Shown here piece by piece: positions 1 to 4,712 of a DNA stretch of 5,906 nt. Both the position numbers and the translations under genes were made by a program. A model generated the notes under the pieces. It did no database searches and was not told the DNA's origin. It saw only the letters and a list, made by a program, of their open reading frames with translations. Where the stretch lies: assembly GCA_900556245.1 (NCBI GenBank), contig USOC01000080.1:1-5906 (forward strand), written 5' to 3'. The stretch's first letter is position 1; every line of letters starts with the position of its first letter. Origin of the DNA: an uncultured Prevotellaceae bacterium (lineage in GTDB: Bacteria > Bacteroidota > Bacteroidia > Bacteroidales > Muribaculaceae).

Positions 1-102
1 GCGTGCCTCGTCTGAATTCAGCACATCATATGGACGCGAAGCCACCTCCGTAACCAAATCGACCGGAGGACGAACACCTTTGAACGGTCTTACTTTTGCC
101 AT
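1..102 (-). CDS. DUF1015 family protein, N-terminal 34 codons (cut by window edge)
   Basis: The minus strand opens with ATG at 102 and stays open to the window edge. It encodes a protein beginning MAKVRPFKGVRPP and continuing through VASRPYDVLNSDEAR. This N-terminus, a K-x-R-P-F-x-G-x-R-P start followed by a SRPYDV(L/I)(N/S)-x-x-EAR segment, is what I recognise as the start of DUF1015 proteins. These are about 400 residues long, conserved and of unknown biochemical role, and in Bacteroidales they often lie near serine biosynthesis genes (from memory). The start codon lies 40 bases after the purA stop, with no promoter match in the gap, so read-through from purA is likely. The gap (103-142) is AT-rich and contains only a short palindrome, TTAAA-TG-TTTAA at 107-118. 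Only the start is visible, so nothing can be said about the rest of the protein. Confidence 0.85.
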   Translation of the reverse strand, partial: MAKVRPFKGVRPPVDLVTEVASRPYDVLNSDEAR

Positions 103-142
103 AGTATTAAATGTTTAAAGATTTGTGGTTTATGATAATGGT

Positions 143-1420
143 TTACCTTTTGTCAAATGACTTTCGAACAATCGTTTGCTCTCGGTCAGGACCTACCGAA
201 AGAATCGTAATGGGCACATTCAATTCACGTTCGAGAAATGCCACATAGTCACAAAATGCCTGAGGAAACTCCGACTCGTCCTTGACGGCTGTCATATCCG
301 TATTCCAACCGGGAAGTTCCTGATATACTGGTTCGATTCCATCCTCAATGGAAAAAGGAAAATCTTTTGTTTCGTGCCCGTCAACCTTATAAGCGACACA
401 AGCTTTGATAGTGGAGAATGTATCAAGCACATCACTCTTCATCATAATCAGCTGTGTTACGCCATTAATCATGATAGCGTAGCGAAGTGCAACAAGGTCA
501 ATCCAACCGCAACGACGTTCACGACCTGTCACCGCCCCATACTCGTGACCAATATCCCGGATTTTTTTCCCGGTTTCGTCAAACAGCTCTGTCGGGAATG
601 GTCCGCTGCCTACACGTGTGCAATAAGCCTTGAAAATACCATAGACCTCCCCTATACGATTCGGAGCGACACCCAATCCCGTGCATGCTCCTGCACAAAC
701 AGTGTTAGAAGATGTCACAAAAGGATATGAACCGAAATCCACATCGAGCATTGTTCCCTGCGCCCCTTCACAGAGCACGCTCTTTTCCGCCAGCAGCTGC
801 TGATTTATGAAGAACTCACTATCGATAATGTCATATTCTTTCAGATATTCAATCGCAGCAAGCCACCGTTCCTCCATATCGCCCAATTCCACTGGCGCTC
901 CAAGCATGGAAAGCATAGACAAATGCTTCCCCTTGGCAGCTTCATACTTTGCCTTGAAATCATGAAAAATGTCACCAACCCGAAGACCGTTGCGACTAAC
1001 TTTGTCAGTATACGTCGGACCGATGCCCTTTCCTGTAGTGCCAATTTTTGAAGCCCCTTTCAAACGCTCGTTTGCCGCATCAAGCAGACGATGAGTCGGC
1101 AAAATCAAGTGTGCCTTCTTCGAAATCTTGAGAATCGACTTGATTGACACGCCACTTTGCTCCAACGCCTCAGCTTCTTCACGGAATAGCACGGGGTCGA
1201 GGACAACGCCATTGCCGATTATATTGATTTGGCCATGCTGGAAAATTCCGGACGGGATGGATCTCAACACATATTTCTTTCCTTCAAACTCAAGGGTGTG
1301 TCCTGCATTCGGACCACCTTGAAAACGTGCGACAACATCGTAATGGGGAGTAAGCACATCTACTACCTTGCCTTTTCCTTCATCACCCCATTGCAAACCT
1401 AACAGCACATCTACTTTCAT
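143..1420 (-). CDS. purA: Adenylosuccinate synthetase
   Basis: PurA joins IMP and aspartate using GTP to make adenylosuccinate, the first committed step from IMP to AMP, in the cytosol. The protein has 425 residues (E. coli PurA has about 432), so it looks complete. Visible motifs: the GTP/Mg site WGDEGKGK at 11-18 with Asp13 and Lys16; NAGHT at 38-42 with catalytic His41; the IMP-binding loop GTTGKGIGPTYTDK at 127-140 with Arg143; CEGAQGTMLD at 217-226; the aspartate loop VTGRERRCGW at 297-306; KSDVLD at 328-333, the guanine-specificity segment; and the C-terminal LSVGPDRE. The ATG at 1420 gives the canonical family N-terminus. It is preceded by an A-rich stretch rather than a clear Shine-Dalgarno. 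The start lies inside the 3' end of fur (38-base overlap), so translation of the two is probably coupled and they share a transcript. The stop is TAA. Confidence 0.98.
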   Translation of the reverse strand: MKVDVLLGLQWGDEGKGKVVDVLTPHYDVVARFQGGPNAGHTLEFEGKKYVLRSIPSGIFQHGQINIIGNGVVLDPVLFREEAEALEQSGVSIKSILKISKKAHLILPTHRLLDAANERLKGASKIGTTGKGIGPTYTDKVSRNGLRVGDIFHDFKAKYEAAKGKHLSMLSMLGAPVELGDMEERWLAAIEYLKEYDIIDSEFFINQQLLAEKSVLCEGAQGTMLDVDFGSYPFVTSSNTVCAGACTGLGVAPNRIGEVYGIFKAYCTRVGSGPFPTELFDETGKKIRDIGHEYGAVTGRERRCGWIDLVALRYAIMINGVTQLIMMKSDVLDTFSTIKACVAYKVDGHETKDFPFSIEDGIEPVYQELPGWNTDMTAVKDESEFPQAFCDYVAFLERELNVPITILSVGPDREQTIVRKSFDKR

Positions 1421-1916
1421 AATTTTTCTTTTTTTGAATCCAATATTTTGTTTGCTCTGTTTTTATACGCCGCAGACATGACGAGCAGACTCCGTAAACA
1501 TATAACGAAAAATACGACATATTAAATGTGCCATATTTCCTTGCACCAATATAACGCATCAGTTCCTGATCCTTCACCTCTTTGATTTTGCCACACTCTG
1601 TACAAATCAAATGATGATGATTCCCTGAACTGATCACCTTTTCATACAATGCCTGATTGGTGCCAAACTGATGCTTTCGGACGATTCCGCAGTCACAGAA
1701 CAACTCTATCGCATTATAAACTGTCGAACGGCTGACATGATATGAACGCTCGTCCATCTCTGCATACAACGTTTCTACGCCAAAATGGTCGTTATGAGAA
1801 AAGACCACTTCCAGAATCGTAAAACGCTCTGGAGTCTTCCTCAACCGCCGGCTGTCAAGATATTCCGTCAGCTTGGTCCGCGCTATAAAAAATGATTTGT
1901 CGTCCGCAGTTGTCAT
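1383..1916 (-). CDS. fur: Fur-family metal-responsive transcriptional repressor
   Basis: A 177-residue Fur-family regulator: an N-terminal winged helix (about 15-85, with recognition-helix segment VSRSTVYNAIELF at 61-73) and a C-terminal metal-binding dimerisation domain. Structural zinc ligands are two CxxC pairs, C105/C108 and C144/C147. Aligned by eye to E. coli Fur, the regulatory site is intact: His44, Glu92, His100, His102 and Glu113. Glu at 92 and 113, rather than Asp, fits Fur or Zur better than PerR, but the metal cannot be decided from sequence. The second E. coli site (H87, D89, E108, H125) is not conserved; the equivalents are Asn99, His101, Met120 and Phe136, with Tyr135 beside it. 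The last 30 or so residues are a basic tail that runs 38 bases into purA and ends in TGA. The tail contains a slippery heptamer (separate entry), so the true C-terminus is uncertain. Start ATG at 1916; promoter candidate upstream. Confidence 0.93.
   Translation of the reverse strand: MTTADDKSFFIARTKLTEYLDSRRLRKTPERFTILEVVFSHNDHFGVETLYAEMDERSYHVSRSTVYNAIELFCDCGIVRKHQFGTNQALYEKVISSGNHHHLICTECGKIKEVKDQELMRYIGARKYGTFNMSYFSLYVYGVCSSCLRRIKTEQTKYWIQKKKNYESRCAVRFAMG
1428..1434 (-). other. Candidate -1 ribosomal slippage heptamer A AAA AAG near the end of fur
   Basis: Read on the minus strand, bases 1434 to 1428 are A AAA AAG, and the spaces are the actual fur codon boundaries (third base of Gln161, then Lys162 and Lys163). 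This is the same heptamer used for programmed -1 slippage in E. coli dnaX. After a -1 shift the ribosome would read Glu, Lys, Leu and then TGA at 1419-1417. That stop overlaps the purA ATG as ATGA and gives a 166-residue Fur. Without the shift Fur continues to 177 residues. I see no convincing stimulatory stem-loop just downstream. A-rich sequence is also normal upstream of Bacteroidota start codons, so the site may only be the purA initiation region. Confidence 0.35.
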
Positions 1917-1939
1917 TCTATGACGTATTTACAGGCTTC

Positions 1940-1971
1940 AGATTCCTGATTATTCCAGACACTCAGAATCT
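1940..1971. repeat. Bulged inverted repeat in the presumed fur leader
   Basis: AGATT-C-CTGA at 1940-1949 pairs with TCAGAATCT at 1963-1971: nine base pairs interrupted by one unpaired C, around a 13-base loop. It lies between the fur promoter candidate and the fur ATG, ending 24 bases upstream of the start codon. It could be a hairpin in the 5' untranslated RNA or an operator for a dimeric regulator, including Fur itself. It does not match the classical E. coli Fur box. Confidence 0.45.
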
Positions 1972-1988
1972 CCGCTGCCTAACCTCGA

Positions 1989-2023
1989 CAAAATTAATCA
2001 AAATCGGCATAAAAAAAAACAAA
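1989..2023 (-). promoter_or_regulatory. Candidate Bacteroides-type promoter for fur-purA
   Basis: On the minus strand, TAATTTTG at 1996-1989 matches the -7 consensus TAnnTTTG exactly. A TTTG at 2023-2020 could be the -33 element, but the 23-base spacer is longer than the roughly 19-21 I expect. Transcription would start near 1983, giving a leader of about 65 bases before fur. The sequence around it is T-rich, so a chance match is possible. Confidence 0.5.
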
Positions 2024-2040
2024 ACGCCAGTCCCCAGGAT
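2011..2040 (-). terminator. Weak terminator-like GC-rich stretch and T-tract after the HEAT-protein gene
   Basis: About 25 bases past the stop of the HEAT-protein gene, the minus strand has a GC-rich stretch (CCTGGGGACTGGCG) followed by TTTTG and nine T residues. The GC-rich part can form only a poor stem (three pairs plus a T-T mismatch), so this is at best a weak intrinsic terminator. It partly overlaps the proposed -33 element of the fur promoter. Confidence 0.25.
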
Positions 2041-2064
2041 GAAAATAAACTTAAATTCGTCTTT

Positions 2065-2643
2065 TTACGGATTTTCCGACGACACCCCACGATGCCACTC
2101 TATCTCGTCAGCCACCTGACAGGCAACCGTCCTGACAGCCCTGTCGTCATCCTTCTCTAAAGTCCGGGAAAGTCGCCACGCCGCATCGAAATCCGTCAAC
2201 CTGCCAACGACTAACAAATTCATTGTCAGACGCAACGCCAAATAACGGCCTCGCACGCCACCGAGTCCCTCAAATTCCCGAACAAGCAGTTCCGCCTCCG
2301 GCAGATTACGCAAAAGCTTAAAACAAAGCAAATCTACAAGTTCTATCGTATCGCATTCACTTGCCCATCGTCGCGCTTTATCCAAAGAAACGCCTCCTTC
2401 AGGACAAACCATAGTAGCCATCAACCGACTCTCCCGCGTCGAAGAATTTGCCCATAGCATATCCGCCAATTTCTCTGACGGCTGATAGCGAGAAGCGATC
2501 TGCTCTATCTGGGGAAGCATCAATCCAAAAATAATTTTATAGGGGCTGCCTGCCGTCCTTAACCGTTCCGCTATCGCCCCATTCCGCAAAGCATAAAACT
2601 GCGTTTTGATATCTCGCATTAAATTCTTATCCAATTCTTCCAT
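2065..2643 (-). CDS. HEAT-like DNA alkylation repair family protein (AlkD-related)
   Basis: A 192-residue, mostly helical protein with no signal peptide or membrane segment. The N-terminal part (FYALRNGAIAERLRTAG at 16-32, then KIIFGLMLPQIEQIA at 36-50) and the segment WANSSTRESRLMAT at 64-77 resemble the Bacteroidales proteins annotated as DNA alkylation repair, members of the AlkC/AlkD HEAT-like superfamily. AlkD excises bulky or cationic alkylated bases. Its catalytic Trp and Asp are spaced W-x3-D. Here, aligned by eye, Asp104 in ELVDLLCF may match the Asp, but the Trp position appears to be Ile100. The protein is also shorter than AlkD (about 230), so glycosylase activity is doubtful and a DNA-binding or scaffold role is equally possible. 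ATG at 2643 follows the hydrolase stop by 23 bases with no promoter match between them, so it is probably the last gene of a three-gene operon. Confidence 0.75.
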   Translation of the reverse strand: MEELDKNLMRDIKTQFYALRNGAIAERLRTAGSPYKIIFGLMLPQIEQIASRYQPSEKLADMLWANSSTRESRLMATMVCPEGGVSLDKARRWASECDTIELVDLLCFKLLRNLPEAELLVREFEGLGGVRGRYLALRLTMNLLVVGRLTDFDAAWRLSRTLEKDDDRAVRTVACQVADEIEWHRGVSSENP

Positions 2644-2666
2644 AATTATATTATTGGCTTTCTACA

Positions 2667-3428
2667 TTACGGCACACTAATAATTTCACCATCATAGGCA
2701 AGTTCCACACTTTCGGGCAACAATTTTGATGTCTCTCGATGGAGACCGATTCCATCACTCATATGAATCAACTTTGTCCGCCGCGGCGATAATTGCCTGA
2801 CGACCTCTAACGTCTCAGAAAGGCTGAAATGAGACAGATGTGGTTCGAAACGAAGAGCATTGATTATCAACATATCCAACCCCTTCAACTTTTCCATTGT
2901 CGACTGACTTATATAATTGGCATCAGTTATATATGCCGTCCCGCCGATTCGGTATCCTAAAATCGGCAAACGATAGTGCATCACCGGCAACGGAATTATC
3001 TCCACCCCGTTTATCTTGAAAGGAGCTTCTTCTACAGGATGTAATTCAAACAAAGGCACTCCCGGATATGGATGATCTATAAAACAGTAAGGTATGCGGT
3101 CACGCAAGTTTTTCAACACACCTGGCTGTGCATAGACCGGGAAAGCCGTCTTCCGACAATAAGGACGCAAATCATCCATTCCCCCGACATGGTCATAATG
3201 GCTATGAGTTACCAAGAGCGCATCAAGAGCCAAATCCGTTGCCCGCAGCATTTGCTCTCGAAAATCCGGCGTACAATCAATCAGCAAATTGACACCGTCC
3301 ACACAGACAATAGAACTGCAACGCAGCCTGCGGTCATGAGGATCAGCAGACCGACACACATCACAATGACACCCCAACTGAGGGATTCCTGTGGATGTAC
3401 CTGTTCCCAAAAACTCAATTTCGATCAT
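2667..3428 (-). CDS. PhnP-like metallo-beta-lactamase-fold phosphodiesterase
   Basis: A 253-residue cytosolic hydrolase with the metallo-beta-lactamase fold. E. coli PhnP, the best-known relative, is a cyclic phosphodiesterase acting on phosphoribosyl 1,2-cyclic phosphate. Metal ligands visible: THSHYDH at 74-80 (His75, His77, Asp79, His80), His151 in PVMHYRLP, Asp169 in YITDAN, and His222 in LIHMSD. His200 in LSHFS sits where the family has its catalytic histidine. The N-terminal GTGTSTGIPQLGC plus CDVC gives Cys20, Cys22 and Cys25, the structural-zinc cysteines of PhnP. The fourth PhnP zinc ligand, a His three residues after His222, is Asp225 here. There is no phosphonate gene nearby, so the PhnP reaction itself is not implied; many Bacteroidales carry such orphan homologues of unknown substrate. 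The ATG lies 2 bases after the lipoprotein stop (TAG-CG-ATG), pointing to coupled translation. Confidence 0.88.
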   Translation of the reverse strand: MIEIEFLGTGTSTGIPQLGCHCDVCRSADPHDRRLRCSSIVCVDGVNLLIDCTPDFREQMLRATDLALDALLVTHSHYDHVGGMDDLRPYCRKTAFPVYAQPGVLKNLRDRIPYCFIDHPYPGVPLFELHPVEEAPFKINGVEIIPLPVMHYRLPILGYRIGGTAYITDANYISQSTMEKLKGLDMLIINALRFEPHLSHFSLSETLEVVRQLSPRRTKLIHMSDGIGLHRETSKLLPESVELAYDGEIISVP

Positions 3429-3430
3429 CG

Positions 3431-4354
3431 CTACTGTCTGTAATTTATCAGCAATCCGTTCTCAAATATCAAGTAGACTCCATTCATATATTGCCATCGC
3501 TCGTAGAGCCCGCCATGAGTAGGAGTCCGCCCTACCGACAGTGGCGCTCCAAGCGAAAGTGAACATTCAGCTTTTGTCATTCCCGGCGCCACTTTTCCAT
3601 GCGTAATCAATTCCCAATTAACATCGGAAATCGACTTGTACTCTTCTCGGATATCCGTGAATGAGAACAATTTTCCGAACGTCATATTTTTCACAGAAGA
3701 AGTCTGAGACGACATAAAAACCCCCGACTTTCGTTCTCCGCATTCAAACGACACATAAAAAGGATACACAGCGTCGCCGGGTCCTACCGAAAGGATTGTA
3801 ACCGGCATATAGCGCAGCCCAATCTCCGCAGAACCGTCCGCACGCTTCCATTGGGATGTTTTCAAGAACAACTTCAATCCCACCAATTTCCGGCCTACCG
3901 ACTCCACAAAGTCCAAATCGACCAAAAACGGAACAAGATACTCAGGCGGAGTCAGAGACAATTCCTCCTTTGTTTTTCCCGTATCATAACGAAACTCCCG
4001 ATTTTCTCGCACAAATCGCAACACAACCTCCTCCGAATTATCAATTTGACGTCGTGTTGCATATCCGGCATATTTCAAAATTGCTCCGCGCAGGGAATCG
4101 ACTGAAGGCGTAAGTATTAGTCGGACATTATTATCCGCCACATAGAAACGCTTTCCCTCTTTCCACGAAAGAAACCCCTCCTGCTTCACGGAATCAAGAT
4201 AGACTTCTTCTTTTGACTTCACGTCAGCCTTGACCTTTGCCACATCCTTCTCCGAAATCCGTCCTGTATTTTCTATCCCGGTGAAACACGATTGCAAGGA
4301 AATTGCAATAAGCAACCCTGCCAACACACTACTGTATTTCTGCTTAATTCTCAT
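3431..4354 (-). CDS. Predicted lipoprotein with BamE/SmpA-like C-terminal segment
   Basis: I do not recognise this 307-residue protein as a named family. It starts MRIKQKYSSVLAG, continues through a short hydrophobic core and ends the signal peptide at lipobox LQSC, with Cys23 as the lipidated residue. No acidic surface-export signal follows the cysteine (CFTGIEN), so a periplasm-facing location is more likely than the cell surface. Residues about 30-240 are mixed charged and beta-rich with no motif I know. The C-terminus (ITHGKVAPGMTKAEC at 250-264, then LGAP, and later ERWQYMNGVYLIFENG) follows the GMT-x-x-(E/Q)-x-x-x-x-LG-x-P ... W-x-Y ... F-x-(N/D)-G pattern of BamE/SmpA-OmlA domains. I chose ATG 4354 over the in-frame TTG at 4381 because it gives a clean signal peptide and because TTG 4381 lies inside the -7 promoter element. 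It is the first gene of an operon with the hydrolase and HEAT protein. Confidence 0.8.
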   Translation of the reverse strand: MRIKQKYSSVLAGLLIAISLQSCFTGIENTGRISEKDVAKVKADVKSKEEVYLDSVKQEGFLSWKEGKRFYVADNNVRLILTPSVDSLRGAILKYAGYATRRQIDNSEEVVLRFVRENREFRYDTGKTKEELSLTPPEYLVPFLVDLDFVESVGRKLVGLKLFLKTSQWKRADGSAEIGLRYMPVTILSVGPGDAVYPFYVSFECGERKSGVFMSSQTSSVKNMTFGKLFSFTDIREEYKSISDVNWELITHGKVAPGMTKAECSLSLGAPLSVGRTPTHGGLYERWQYMNGVYLIFENGLLINYRQ

Positions 4355-4378
4355 ATCGACGACACATCCTGTCTTATA

Positions 4379-4386
4379 CAAAGATA
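4379..4386 (-). promoter_or_regulatory. -7 promoter element for the lipoprotein operon
   Basis: On the minus strand TATCTTTG matches TAnnTTTG exactly. Transcription would start near 4372, leaving a leader of roughly 18 bases before ATG 4354. Possible -33 elements are imperfectly placed: TTTG at 4405-4402 (15-base spacer) or CTTG at 4414-4411 (24-base spacer). Confidence 0.55.
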
Positions 4387-4407
4387 GTGAAAGGTGAGGG
4401 CAAAAGC

Positions 4408-4426
4408 ATCAAGTTTGCTTGAATGT
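4408..4426. repeat. Short palindrome upstream of the lipoprotein promoter
   Basis: TCAAG-TTTG-CTTGA at 4410-4423 forms a five-pair stem with a four-base spacer, extended by CA/TG after one unpaired A. Its centre is about 34 bases upstream of the centre of the lipoprotein -7 element, a position where an activator or repressor dimer could bind. It is short enough to arise by chance. Confidence 0.3.
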
Positions 4427-4533
4427 TTTCCCAGGACATATTCTATTTCGCGAATCACACAATAATTACGAAAGGCCAAAGAAAAACATTCGAAATCATT
4501 CACCCAATCCAAAGTCTGTGCATTTAAATAAAA

Positions 4534-4558
4534 AATCCAAATAGGGAAAACTTGGATT
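4534..4558. repeat. Inverted repeat AATCCAA / TTGGATT
   Basis: AATCCAA at 4534-4540 and TTGGATT at 4552-4558 are perfect inverted copies separated by 11 bases. A further direct copy, AATCCAAA, lies 28 bases before the left arm at 4506-4513. The set is about 130-180 bases upstream of the bioA -7 element. It may be an operator cluster; there is no T-tract to make it a terminator. Confidence 0.4.
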
Positions 4559-4663
4559 CTCTCATCATTTTCCGCAACACTCGTCCGCCAACCCACATGT
4601 AACACAGACAGAGAGTTGGACAGCCGCCGACCACAGCCCTTCTCAAAATTCACCCGATTTCCC

Positions 4664-4694
4664 TTTATTCTCCCCCTTGCTTTTATTACCTTTG
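4664..4694 (+). promoter_or_regulatory. Bacteroides-type promoter for bioA
   Basis: TACCTTTG at 4687-4694 matches TAnnTTTG exactly. TTTA at 4664-4667 is a three-of-four match to the -33 TTTG with a 19-base spacer. The predicted start near 4700 leaves only about 12 bases before the bioA ATG, an A-rich leader with no Shine-Dalgarno. Confidence 0.65.
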
Positions 4695-4712
4695 CATAAA
4701 ACAATCAAAAAA

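Larger units (their letters stand above)
4387..4686. other. Divergent intergenic region, no convincing gene
   Basis: About 300 bases separate the -7 elements of the lipoprotein operon and bioA. An open frame of 117 codons exists on the minus strand (4351-4704), but it has only a TTG start, no ATG, covers both promoters and has no recognisable domain, so I do not call it a gene. The region holds short repeats and palindromes: TCAAG-TTTG-CTTGA, TTCGCGAA at 4447-4454, two AATCCAAA copies at 4506-4513 and 4534-4541, and a TTGGATT at 4552-4558. A weak CCAAC/GTTGG pair lies at 4588-4592 and 4615-4619. No riboswitch or BirA-type operator was recognised. Confidence 0.6.

Noticed and set aside
107..118. 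TTAAA-TG-TTTAA palindrome between purA and the DUF1015 gene
   Set aside because: Too short and AT-only to be called a terminator or operator, with no T-tract following on the minus strand.
1394..1401. TAGGTTTG on the minus strand, a TAnnTTTG match, as a promoter for purA
   Set aside because: It lies inside purA downstream of its start codon, so it cannot drive full-length purA; it is a chance match in coding sequence.
185..3806. PurA (ITILSVGP near its C-terminus) and the lipoprotein (VTILSVGP) share a peptide and an exact 11-base DNA match (192-202 and 3783-3793)
   Set aside because: The match is a single short stretch in unrelated folds with differing third codon positions beyond the core. 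Chance is the simplest explanation, and there is no sign of a longer duplication.
4354..4381. TTG at 4381 as the lipoprotein start, giving 316 residues
   Set aside because: The extension MYKTGCVVD spoils the signal peptide start, and its codon lies inside the -7 promoter element; ATG 4354 gives a normal lipoprotein signal.
4351..4704. 117-codon open frame on the minus strand across the divergent region
   Set aside because: It has only a TTG start, no internal ATG, overlaps both the bioA and lipoprotein promoter elements and the lipoprotein start, and shows no domain or composition typical of a real protein.
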